DNA from: Marthasterias glacialis
Taxonomy: Eukaryota > Echinodermata > Asteroidea > Forcipulatida > Asteriidae
NCBI GenBank assembly: GCA_911728455.2
Contig: OU452235.1
Coordinates: forward strand, 12,510,634 to 12,574,633
Direction of reading: 5' to 3'
Length of the DNA: 64,000 nt
In this document: positions 25,325 through 37,700 of the stretch, in pieces
Layout of the letters: the number at the start of each line of letters is the position of its first letter
Numbering within the stretch: the first letter of the stretch is position 1
Position numbers and translations under genes: made by a program
Notes under the pieces: generated by a model
The model's input: the letters and a program-made list of their open reading frames with translations, nothing else
What the model was told of the DNA's origin: nothing
Database searches by the model: none

Positions 25325-25492
25325 TTGGCAGGATCCTCAAGTTAGGACATAAACGCCAAGGATCAATCATAGTTAAGTGTCTTGCTTAAGGACACAAGTG
25401 CTGGGACCGAGACTCGAACCCACATTGTGATGACTCAGCCACCAGAACTTGAATTCAGTGCGCTTGACTGCTCGGCCATGACACTGCTATAC
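25325..25492 (-). mobile_element. tRNA-derived SINE (Ser/Leu-like head)
   Basis: Reverse complement begins GTGTCATGGCCGAGCAGTCAAG, has GGGTTCGAGTCTCGGTC, then CACTTGTGTCCTTAAGCAAG. Same family as 35069-35165 and 38220-38465. Confidence 0.7.
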
Positions 25493-25824
25493 ATAATTAC
25501 AGTAACCGTCGAAAAGAAAAAGCACATTACATTTGTTTCTTTACATAGCAAGTTTTGTGCTTACCACTCGAGCTTTATAATACAACGCGAGGCTTAAAGT
25601 TAAACTTAATTTCGTAAATCGTATGACAAGTAACCGGGCCGTTTACGGGGGGTCAGGTCGAAGTTCCGTACCATACGTTTTCAAAATTACTGCAGGAGCC
25701 TAAGCCGTGGTTTCGATAGGGCCATAGATAGTGCCATCAACATCAATCATGTTTTGTTTCAAGATTTCCAACATGGCACAAACAACGCACAACTTAGTTT
25801 TTGCACAAGTTATTTTGCACTTAC

Positions 25825-26100
25825 CGGGAACACTTTGTTGTAACTCCTTGACGGAAGTGGCTTCTTGCTGGCACATCCTTGTTTATTCCTGGTCATGGAG
25901 ACGCCTCTGTTGGTCTTTTGCAAAGATTCTCGTCTGTCAGGGATTGTGCAGCATGTGTTACACTGTGTATGTACGACAAAGTTTTAAAAAATGGCGGACT
26001 GAGAGCGCCCCCATGAGTCTGCCGTCTATTCGCGCACTTGTACCCTGGCTTTGAATAAGGAGACAGAACGGCGCGCAACAAATGGGAAAGAGGTTGCAAA
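25825..26100 (-). other. Candidate 5' exon with strong donor
   Basis: Minus-strand sequence ends in CCCG|GTAAGT at 25825/25824. A short frame (MCQQEATSVKELQQSVP) runs into the donor, and the upstream part carries an AAAATGGCGG-type motif on the plus strand. No matching downstream exon was found. Confidence 0.22.
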
Positions 26101-26446
26101 GCAGTGCACCTGAAACGAACGGTGTCCATTATAGGCCACCAAGCTTTACAGAAAAGTTTTTACACCTTTTCTCTCTCAAAAAAAGGAAAAATATGGGGGA
26201 AAAAATTCCCAAACCGTAGCTTTAGCAAGAACATCCACAATCCTAAATTTTTATTTTTTTAAATTATTTTGGGGAGAAATTTCATACGAAGTATTCACAG
26301 GTAGTCAAAATAACATAAAACTTTAATTGCGATGCAAGGAAATTAGTCGTAGTCAATAATACGGTTAATTGAACCAACCCCCTTTTGCAAACCCATGCAT
26401 CCAAGAGCTCTCTACCCAACAAGATCTAAAGACCCAAATCCTCTTT

Positions 26447-26603
26447 TCAAGGTGTAGCCAGGATTTGTTCACTGGGGGTACAGCTTTTCAGTGGGGGGGG
26501 GGGGGGGGCAGGGGCCATGTTTTTTAATGAATTACATGCATCTATTTTTTTTGGGGGGGGGGGGCACTGAAAATTTGTGGCCCCCCCCCCGGCTACGCCA
26601 CTG
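26447..26603. mobile_element. hAT-like MITE with G-tract core
   Basis: Imperfect ends GTGTAGCCAGG and GGCTACGCCACTG are inverted. The interior has long G and C runs and CATGCATCTATTTTTTT, shared with 28774-28959. Confidence 0.65.
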
Positions 26604-27329
26604 GAAATTGCAACCCCCTCCTTAGATAACAAGTAGCATAGTAGCATAAACTTTGTATCTATTATTCTACAGTGACAACTAAAACCATTTGGAAACAACA
26701 CCATAAAAATACTTCAGTTTCTATCAATGGTTGTTTTACATTCATTTTTATTTCAAATGACATATTAATCTACATTATGTACAAGTTTTTGTCTTAAAGT
26801 GTTTTGCTGTGCCCACATGCTTTTAAAGAACCCCCTTTTGTTATGTGAATCCCATTCTGACCTTTGACTCCCTTAAAACAAACTATCACAATGTATAAAC
26901 TTTGCTTTATTTGAGCCTCCATCCCCCCACCCACATACACAGTTTGGATCCACCACTGTATACTTACAGTTGCATATATAAGTACATGAAATGAATACGA
27001 TTGGATGAAAAATGACCACATGATTTGTAACACCACAATATTCATTAAAAACACGTCTTAATAGTCTAAAAATAGGAGCGCATCAAAAATCTACTTTTGT
27101 TTTACTTGGCGGCAAAAGTATGTTGCTCTCTTCTTACAAATGATGTCAAGTACTTTCCACGGAAAAATGGCAGTCAACTATGAAAGACAATTTGCTATGT
27201 TCATTTGTAACTATTCACGTCTTCAATCAGAGAATGGAGTGAGAGGTCAAGGAATGCCAGGACAGGTATGACGTCATTGGCATCACGCTCTTTGTTCCCC
27301 TGACCCGCTTCAGCCACTGAGGGGGGACA

Positions 27330-27545
27330 GGGCCTGTCTTCAAACATTGCTGCCCCCAACCCTTACCCCTACCCCAACCCCACCCCTTCTGCAACTCTCT
27401 ACCTGAACATCTCAGAGCCACAGCACTTCCAACAATCTCTCAAAGCTCGCCTCATCAGATTAACCGATGAAAGAGTATGAGAATCTTCTTCCTTGATCTA
27501 GACTGGCGCCTTTAAATGTTTGTTGAATAAAGTCTGCCTTGCAAG
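27330..27545 (+). repeat. Degraded LINE 3' coding end
   Basis: The plus-strand frame reads NSLPEHLRATALPT and, after a frame change, HFQQSLKARLIRLTDERV, resembling the W-N-x-L-P...FKxxLKxxLF end of LINE reverse-transcriptase ORFs. It is followed by AATAAA and a TTATTATT tail. Confidence 0.4.
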
Positions 27546-28527
27546 TGCTGTTTTATAGTTATTATTGTTATTATTATTTACATGACTAAGTTTTTGGTAA
27601 CAAATCCTCTGAAACAGTCAAAATTCATACCGTAATCCAGAAAGACCCTGATTATCCTCTCCGGCTCATAAATAATGCAAATCTCTCATAAATATTTATC
27701 TAAAGTTGGTAAATTAGGAAGGGGTTTCCCGAAGCAGGTCGCAGGCTTCCTCTTCTTGGTTCCTTTGCCGACAGTGGATGGTTTTATGAATGAAGCCTGT
27801 GATTTACTAGATAAGGAGAACAAACAAGTTTTTTTTTTAAGTTTTTTTTTTAAAACAACGGAAAGGAAGACAACAAAGACGGAAACAATAAAATAAAATA
27901 AAATAAATGAAATATTAATTCAGACCAGCAGGGATGAGAATGCCAATTGTGAAAGGCCTGGGTTCATCCTTATTCTAGACCAGGAACCTCCCAGATTCAG
28001 GAGGTATACAGACTCTGCTCATCACCAAAAATACAAAACTACGGGTTAGGACACAATGTGGACTACTTCTTTCTCCATTTGGTGATTGCTTCCCTTCTTT
28101 CAAGACAATTTGGATGCTCAAGGAGTTTTTGAGAAAAATCCTGAAATCAGACAAAAATCCTGAGAAATCTCATGCCTGGATCAGGGATGTAATTGTACAA
28201 GGCTAATTTTCAGAGGAAGACAGAATTGTAATTAAGATAGGAAAAACATCATGCCTGATGATAACAAATGAACAATCCTGAAAAAAAGTGAAGCGGACCT
28301 CTTGGTCCGGACGCTCTATACAGGCATAATATCTGGCCCTTGGAAAAAACATAGGGAAATATTATTAAGTACAAAGGCTGACCTACATGTTCATATGTTT
28401 ATGGCTTTTACATACTCTCCAGACTATTAAATAACAAATTTGCTGATTTTTCTGAGTAATGTTTTTTTTGTAAATCTGATTAAAGTAGGAAGAATATTTT
28501 GCCTGTTTATATAATATTGAATTGTAT

Positions 28528-28704
28528 TCAAAAGGATACATGTGCAGTTTTCTGGAAGATAGTGTTATGGCCTCCCATGCCGTTGTAGCCTTTACGGAAG
28601 TTACTTCTGGAGTCCGATAGAGGGCGCCGGTTACTGAATAGACCAGAGTTTGCTATGCTGGCTGTGACGAGGGCGTCGGATTCCTCTTCACTCTGAGTCT
28701 TAAA
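28528..28704 (-). CDS. TRAIP: TRAIP exon 9 (terminal exon with GMGG block)
   Basis: 177 nt including the stop; 58 residues. Contains SNFRKGYNGMGGHNTIFQ, the counterpart of the family's GFDGLGGRTKFIQP, then KTAHVSF and TGA. Acceptor tttctccag. A potential donor (CAT|GTATCC) lies just before the stop, so an additional exon with a PIP box cannot be excluded, but none was found between here and 27,000. Confidence 0.85.
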   Translation of the reverse strand, partial: FKTQSEEESDALVTASIANSGLFSNRRPLSDSRSNFRKGYNGMGGHNTIFQKTAHVSF

Positions 28705-31700
28705 CTGGAGAAAAGTTACAGGTTTTGAGGCATTGCATGGTGAGGTATCCGTATATATTTGGTTTCTGGTAACCAGCGGCGTAGTCAGGATTTTTTCAAT
28801 GGGAGGGGGCATTGCTTTTCAGTGGGGGGTCCAGGTACCATGCTTTTAAACAAATCACATGTATCTACATTTTTTTATGGGGGGGCACTGGAAATTTGTA
28901 GGGGGCGGGGGTGGGTGGGGTACGTGTTCCCGCAGGCACCCCATTTGGCTACGCCGCTGGTGGTAACACCATGTATATATCTACTTCGTTGCATAAGATT
29001 GTTATTGTAAGAACTTGCTGTTATTCAATACTACGGAGTAGATCTGGGAACTCAAGGGGACTTCTTGAATGTTCTGAGAAGAACTGTCCTGCTTTGTCCC
29101 TGGACTACTACTTTAGCTCAGTGGATTGGGGGGGACTTGATTAACTTCACTGCCGTGGAATGACTGAGTAACTATTAGTCTCAGCGTCTCGACTAGCCTG
29201 CTCTGGTCATCGTCAGAAGACTGAAGGAAGTGTTAGAATACAGCAAGACAAGTTCTAATAAAAACAATCTACACAGCAGGGTAGATACAATCGCATGGTT
29301 GTTAAAGCAAACCAAATGTATATGGAGTAAAGTTGGAACAATATAAACACCACAATATGACGACTTTCTCTATTCAAGAGCAAAACACACTGGTTGACAC
29401 AGACAGGGTCCTCTCGCTACCCCAAAACCCATAATTCCAACGGCTCATTAGTCTGATATTGTGATAATTACACCAAAATTTTTTTTGAACGGCTTCATAA
29501 GTTTGACTGGCCTATTGTTTGGACACCCCTTAATAGACCGATAAGCCCCACCTACTAACAACTACTAGTTATTTATTGACCAATCACAGCCTTGACAACG
29601 CCACTGAAAGTTTGACAAAAGTCCAACACGTTACAATCCCATTAGAAAAGTAAACAAACCGCCCCCATTGTTCTGACACAAAACAGCACACACAACTGTA
29701 ATATTTTTTGTTTTGTTCTAATTTTTCCGTATTTCTGGTGGTGCAAATCCCACAACAGTGGTCCCTGTACAGTCCTGCAAAAGTGGTTTAACGGCGTTCC
29801 TGTCTGCATTGTTCTTTGGACTCAAGGCACTGCTCAAAAGACCTTGAAGCTAAATACATACAGTTCACGAAAACCATGTCCATGTGTGTATCCGATACAA
29901 GTGTATGGCCGCAACCGAACCACCCCTGCGATCGTGGCAAGAAAGTCACACCATATGCTGCTGCTAGGCAGTTGCTAAGGTGGGGGGCTTAATGGATCGG
30001 TCTATTCTAGCGGACCAATAAACCGACAACCCACCAGTCTCCTGGTTCGTTAATCCCATGATACTCCAACATCGGACAAATGGGCAGTCAAATTATTACC
30101 ACGTTGGCCCTTTTGTTTTTTTTGTTTTTTTTTTATAAATGGGCCGTCAAACTAGTGGAACTCTGGGATAATATTAATACAGCCCAACCTATCTGACAGT
30201 CAATCATCACATACCTTCTTATTTTTGTGAGCTAGGGATGTCGTCTTGACGAACGGCAAGTCAAACTCCTGGCAGGCCCTCTTTGCCTGTGTGCTCGGGC
30301 TTGGACCTGCATCAAATTGGGGTGTGCTTGGGTTACCAGGGAACGGGGAACCAGTATCATCCAGGTCAATGATTCCTCCATTCTCTGGAGTGCTAAGTTG
30401 GGGTCGCTTAAACTGACAGGGTGCAGGACTGGGGATTGATACAAAAGTGAAATATTTAGCAGTTTAAACTCTCTACTTTAAAAAAAAAAAAAAAAAAATA
30501 TTGAAAAAACCTGTAAAATATTAGTTGGTTGTGCAAAACACAGAACTAAATCATATGTATGTCAGACCGAGGAACTTGTACGTGACATCAATATTGAATC
30601 ATGACATCAAGATTGAATGAATGACATCAACCCTGAATCATGACATCAACATTGAATCATGAAATCAAACATTGAATCACATCATCAGACGTTGAAACAT
30701 GACATCAATCAACAATGAATCATGACATCCAACACTGAATCATGAAATCAATCAACACTGAATAAATGACATCAACACTGAATGATGACAACAACATTGA
30801 ATCATGACATCAACATTTTGGATACTGGCACCAAACCTTTTGATACAATTCTTGCAAATTTTGAATCAAAGATGCCACAAATGCATTTCTTGTACTGTCA
30901 ACTCGCCTTCTACATAAAGGCATGCTCCTCATATCCATTTGTCATATCCCCTTTGATTTAAGACCTGGGCCCAATGTCATGGCTCCATTACCAGAAAATC
31001 TGCTCTTATAGTAGCAGACGTTTTTTTCGCTTAAGTAAAGCAAATTTTACAAGTTGGCATGGACTTGATTGATTGTGACTGTGCAATGGGTGGCTAGTGC
31101 ATAAAGCGCTGGCCTCTCACAACTGTGGCCCTGGTTCGATTCCAAGCTAGGGCCATATGTGAGTAGAGTTGTGCGTTGGTTCTCCTACGCCACAAGGATT
31201 TCCTCTATCGGGAAAAAATTAAACACTTTCGATCCCTGGCTGTGCTCGGTGGTCATACTTGGATTGATGTGGCTGGCTGCCAAAGGCACCCTTGCATGCC
31301 TCCAGCTCAAACACATTGTAGCCCCATCCTTCGCAATGCAGCTTCTCTGCTGCGAGTAAGAATGATTAGCCTCCCAAAACTATCATCTTATTATCGGACT
31401 TCACTTTACTCCGGATTCTATTTATACACAGTAACAGTAAGTAGAGAAATTTGGGGCCAACCCTTTATGCTGAGAATGGTGACGTGACGTCCAGAATTCC
31501 GTTTTTTTTTTTTTTTTTTACAGATGGGGTAGTTAGAGTTACCTCTCCATGATGAGCCTTGTGAGGGCAGCCTTGCTCGCTCCACTGGGTGACTCCATTG
31601 TCTTCTGTAGGAGTGCTACTCTGTCTTTCAGGGTTCTTTTCTCCTCCTGGGCACAGCGAAGATCTTCCTCGGTACTCTTCAGCTGGTTCTGGACACGTTC

Positions 31701-34700
31701 CAACTCAAGGGCTTTCGCCATCACCTAGGGACCAATGAAAAATTAAACAGAGAGATGTCAGTGCAAGAAGACGAGACTGTAGCCCAGACTATGAAGACAG
31801 GTCATAGCTTTCACTCTTGCAAACCTACAATGAAGTCATATCGTCTTGTTAATGCATTCATGGTTTTCTGAGAAAGATACTACCTTGCTGCTCTCAGGGA
31901 AAAACCTAATTTCAATGACATAGAGAGGTTTCACACGACGTCACCCCTTTTTCTAATGCTGCGTGCAGGAGCAGACGCTGGAAATCAATCAGCAGACGAC
32001 ACGTCAGCTGTTGAGTTTGTACATGGCTGGACCCAACATGGCTGCGAAATCAACTTTTCCCGGGGTCACGCAACCTCTCTTTTGCATCTTGTTAAATGAC
32101 AGGAAACACAAGAAAGGGGACCACTTATCGTAATTTGAAAAATTTACGAAAAATGCGGGTAGCTTTTTCCGTCCAATTTTGATAAAATTTTGAGGGTGAC
32201 ATGAAACAAGTAAAAATTGACAATATCATATGACTCAACTCAAATTATTTTCAGTATAAGCCTGCATGTCCATTCACATGTTGAAACACTTATGGGTGGT
32301 TTCAGTGAACCTCTCCAGAAAACCAAGGATGTTCCTGACATGGAAAGACCTGGAAATGTACAGAATCAAGGCAGGCCATATGATCATGAGGCCATGATAT
32401 AAGTCCAAGCCTGGAGGCCTTGAATTTCATTTTGAGAGAGAAAGGCCATTTTCAATTTGCAAAAGGCACTTCCATTAGAAAATCTGAAAGTCTTTGAGAA
32501 TTTTTTGAAAAGGCACCAAGGCCAGAGGCCATGGCCTCCATGTCGATCCAGGCCTGTAAGATGCCCTCATCAAAGAACCTACTTACATTTTTGGAGCAAT
32601 TTGAAAACTTTTTCTTGGCTTGGTCAAGCTCTTCCTTCAGCTTCTTTCGATTGAGTTTGTTGGCTTGGAATTCTCTGTGAAAGGCAAAATGGAATGACAA
32701 TGTAATTTAAAAAAAAATATGTACTTAAAGGGAAAAATACTTTTTTTTCGGCTAGTTTTCGTGAAGACAGGAACAAACACAAAGAAAACCACACGTCACG
32801 ATAATCACATCATCTACTTTAGAATTCAGATCACAAGTTCAAATCCAGTCTGGGTGTCTGTTGTTTTTTTGTTTGTAAGACTAAGGGTAAGAGTACACAA
32901 CACTTGATAATCACACAGTGAAGGGCAAACAAATTTTTTATAATACTGTAGATTGAAAAAATTCATTGGTTGGTTTTATCCATTTTCCTGCACATTTCTT
33001 CAGATGTGATCTAGGTGAGGCCTTTTGACACTACCAAAAATCTCTGTGTTGGACACGGGTCCGATCTGTGTAAGTTTGACTGACCTTTTCACACTACAAC
33101 ATTTCAATCCGGTGTGACCCGTGTCGAGCGTTTGAAAGCGTGTCGAAACCAACCCTGGTCGGGAGGTGGGTGTAGATCTCTCGCTCTGTGTTGAAGATTC
33201 CAACACGTGTTGAAAGCCGTGTGAACACTTCAGGGTTCAGGGTTGATTGGACTTAAATAAGATTGGAATGCCTGACCCAGTGTCAAGCAATTGTTATTTG
33301 GGCCTACAGCCCTCAGTCCTTCTGAATCCTTTATTTTGGCAAAGAGGATCTAGAAGGATTTGGGAGGGTAAGGGTTTTAAATCAATCAAATTACATGAAA
33401 CTAGGGGATAGACTTAAGTGGATTTAGGTAAGATTAAATCTGTATATATTGTGGAACCTTTTGAGTGTCACACAGTATGTGGCTAGCTCTCTCGCAGCCC
33501 TGGGCCCATCGCCGTATTCTTTCAGTAAAGACTCTGTAGCCTCGGCACTGCTAGTCAAGACCATTTCCAGCCTGTATCAAAATATAAGAATAATAATAAT
33601 AATAACACTGGGCAATTACTTTGTGCCAATAACATTTTACAACATACCCTGGGCTCGATTCACGGCCGCAACAATGTACTTTAAACTCTGGGTTGAACCC
33701 ATAGACTTATAAATAAGATCTAGAGGCAGCACTCGCTCTGTCACGCACAGAACTCTGCTGACCCACCACGGGCAAAATCCCTTTGGGTCAATCCCATACC
33801 AATGTCCGCTGTGTAAACTGATAAGTGACCAGTGTCATATGATTGGTCAGTGCCATTTCCTCAATGGTCAAAGATTCTTCTTGTCGGGCTGTGTTGCATG
33901 GTTGTGTACGCCCTCTAGTTCTTGTATATAACTCTATGGTTGAAACCTGCGTAACACAAGTTTTCCAAGGTACAGTGTGGTCACACGAGGTTCAACCCAG
34001 AGTTACCATTTGTTTCAATTAACATTCCGCTCTAAAGCTGATCTTTCTTTCAAATCTTTTTTTTCAATAACATACATGTACCAATCCAATTTCATAAGCT
34101 ACCTAAGCTGAATATATTGCTTGACAATATTCAGCTAAAAGCAGAAATGAGCAGAATACCAGTCACAGATAATAAAGGTGAAATGGTATTTTCACTGGTA
34201 ACCTTATTCTGGTAAGCATAATTTTGATGTGCTTAGCTGCTTTTTGTGTTATAAGCAGCTCTATGAAATTGGCCCTGGTACTCCGTCTTTAAGCCAATGT
34301 TTTCCACTAAGCACTATTTTTCTTCTAAGCAGTTATATATGAAATTGGTTAACCTTTCCAGATGTTGTAGCTTCTCTCGGAGTCTCTTTGCTTCCTTCTT
34401 AGCTTGTTTAGCTTCATCTATCTGGTACGATAGTAGGGACAGTTGCTTCTGAAATGGTGAACATATGAGACAGAAACTGTAAAGAAAACTGACATGGTTG
34501 AACTCAATGGCTGGCTTAGTGGTTATCTTATTTTGCCCCGGGGTTTCAAAACAATGGGAGACTTTTTGAATCGATAGCAGGTGTCCTTTTCCATTGTTCT
34601 CATTGATGAGAACAACGAAAAGGACCGGTGAGTGGGATGCCCACTATCATCTCAAGTCTCCCATCGAGGTAGCCCATAATAATATTTAGGACTGTGATTG

Positions 34701-37700
34701 ATAAATTAATTACCGGTATGTTTAGGGGGTTGGGGCTTAATGGATCGTTCTATTGAGGTAGCAAGTATATTCATGACTAGAAGTTGGAGGTAATGCTTTG
34801 GGAATGCGAGCATGAAGTCATAATGGTGTGGGGGTTTGAACTCCGCTGGAGCCTGCCTAGATCCTGGAAGTGTAAGAGAACAGTGCAAGTTCAATCTGAA
34901 CATTTCCTTCTTGATTTTATTTTTTATGGTTGCAATAATGTAGCCGGCACACAAGTCAGTAGTAGCAGGTCAAACTCATCAGCTACCGGCTAATTTTGTG
35001 AACCCCATCCTGCCTTTCACCTCTGTGGACATCGGTTTTAATCCCACCATGGACTAGAGCCTGGTACACACGGCATGTCCCGGACGAGTGGTCAAGCACA
35101 ACGAACTCAAGCTCTAGTGCAGAGTGTGGGTTCGAGTCCCGGTCTTGACACTTGTGTCCTTAAAACCAGTTGCCGCCAGGATTCTTTTTGTTGTTGTCCC
35201 GTCCCCCGGCGAGAATTCTTTCAGCGGAACTGTCAGAATCTTTTTTCTTTGAGAGTACCTCTGGCACAAAGAAACCCTGAACTGAAAAAAAAAGATTCCG
35301 AAAAGAGTCCCACCAGGGGGACAGGACAAAAAAAGAGAATTCGGGCAGCAACCGGTTAAAAGCTAATGATTATTATTTCGAGGTACCCATACATTTATAA
35401 TGAGGGTTACATACCTTCAGTGCATCACATGTCGTCTGCTCAGCCTGCAGATTGTGGGTGAGATCCTTAATTTTCTTGTTCAGTGTTTTGTTCAAGTTGA
35501 GAGTTCTCTGGTTTTCCTCAGTGAGGGCAGATTTGACAGTGTCTCGCTTCTTCAGCTCGGCTTGCAAGGTGTGTAGCTCATTCTTAAAATGAAATAGTTA
35601 ACAAAATTCTTTCAATTTTATATTTAATTTAATGTTTGTCTTGTTTAAATCTTACTCGTATATCTGCTGGCAAACTAGAGCTGCTGCTTCAAATGTAGCC
35701 ACTAGACTAGATATTTTGTTTTCAACAGAAGTAAAAAATTATTCTCACCTTTTTTTTCATTGGCAACCACACTGATAGTCCAATAACTGACATCTCTAAC
35801 TGATGTTACATGTCTTTAGCAATGCGGGAGGACCGCCACGCTGGAGTGCGCACATGTAGGATACGCACGCCTAGTGCCACTCAGCGTTGTGTTTCATGGC
35901 ACATGTTCGTGTAGTTCTAAAAATGCGTTTGCGTAACGTGCGCGTGTTAGTACTCCTACATGGCGAGTGATAAAATAGCGACATCATCTGAGAGAGGTCT
36001 TTAGTGACCGATTGTCCTTGTCTGACTTTGCATTTTGTAATGTGTTTTGTAACCGACTGGTTTCCTGCCAACTAACTTTTAGCAGATAAGTTTGTGAAAC
36101 CCGGCCCTGTTTGGTCCTTATGATAATCAGAAGATGCCACTGACCTTGAGTTTGCTCGGGTCGATATCGCCAGCATCTGAACCCACCTCGAAGAACAGCC
36201 TGATGGCTGAGCGCTGAGTTGCCCTTGAACGACACTGAGGACACGTTGCCGAATTGGCCAGCCATGTAAGGAGACTAAATACAACATCAAACAAAAGCAA
36301 TTCATGAAGTCAGTCAGGCCTGGAAATTAAATTCTTGTGAGGGAAGAGACACTTGGGGAAAAGGTAGACTTGAAGAAAATTATCCGTAGAGATTTGAAGG
36401 GGCACAGCATTTTTCCTCTGGTAAGGGGTACACTTCTATGAGGAAAATGTAAATTTGTATTGTAACTTTGCAAAGGGCACCACAGCAAAAGCACAGGGCA
36501 CCACGGCAATTGCTGTGGGTGCCGTGGGTTAATTCGAGGCCTGCATAAGTGTAAGTTAACTTAAGCACAGCCAGTTTGCCTGAAAACTGACAAAAAATAT
36601 TACTTTACCTCATACATATTCATGATCGAGAGCCAAAATTCTCACTGGTCCATTCCGCATCACGTGCCAAATGCTATTTTTGTCATTTACCAAGTGCGCG
36701 TGCCACTATTCATGCTCATGTATGTTATGGTAAGTACACATGCGTAGTAGACTGACGCATGTGTAACAGTGTACATGTACTCTGCATGCACTTAACAAAG
36801 CACTTGTGGAACTGTCCCACTGGTGAAGTGCACCTACACCATGTACACACACATGAAATATGGCCGCTAACATCCCGCGTTCAGGCCTGATTGCTTCGTT
36901 CTTGAAAAGGCAAGGGCACCAAGGCATCTTCTTCTTGATAAAGGGCACTTTTATGAGGAATCTTTAAATTTCTATTGGAACATTTCAAGGGCACCAAGGC
37001 AATGACCAGGGGCAACGGAGGCAATTGCCTCCATTGCCTCCATGAAGTATCAGGCCTGCGCGTTTTCTGAAGCTCAATGTTGTCGAACTGAAGAAGTTAT
37101 GGGGTACATGTACAGTTAACAAATAGGCCTAGAACATGGTTTGTTCTGGGTGGACAGTCGATATTAGCTCCCCTCGGTATTGTAAGTTGACAAACTAGTT
37201 CCCTCCGCTTTGCCTTGGTAACTAGTTTGTCAATAAAGAGCATAATGCAGTAGCATTGAAGCGCAATAAACACAGAACATAAAACAAATAAAAAGGCCTA
37301 CATAAAGTAAAGTTACAAAAATGTAGATTCAAACAAGTGAGTCATTAGAAGTCCTTGGACAATCAGAGCCGAGTCAGCTTCACCAATATGAAGCGGTAAG
37401 TCATTCCACAATAAAGGTGAAGGCCTTTTTGTTCTGTGCCCGGCAGAAGGTCATAAGCAATTCTGTATAAACCTGTTTTTTGAGAAAACGGAGTGTGAAA
37501 GTTTGGTCGTCTTTTTTCTGCAATTTGTAAGTCATTACAGGATTTAAGTTAAATTCCGCATGGAAATGGAAAAACATGTCTCGAGAGTAATTTCAGCAAC
37601 AAATATACAACAGTCATGCACTACTTAAAAAAAGAAGAAGCCATATTATTGATTGTGACCTTCTGCTGGGGCAAGAAATTGTAATGTGTGTGCCCGGAAA

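Noticed and set aside
27227..27421. Possible PIP-box exon of TRAIP
   Set aside because: Minus-strand frames there contain no Q-x-x-[LIM]-x-x-aromatic motif; the stretch is better explained as a LINE remnant on the plus strand.
28759..29144. Gly-rich plus-strand frames beside the TRAIP last exon
   Set aside because: Translation of the G-tract MITE.
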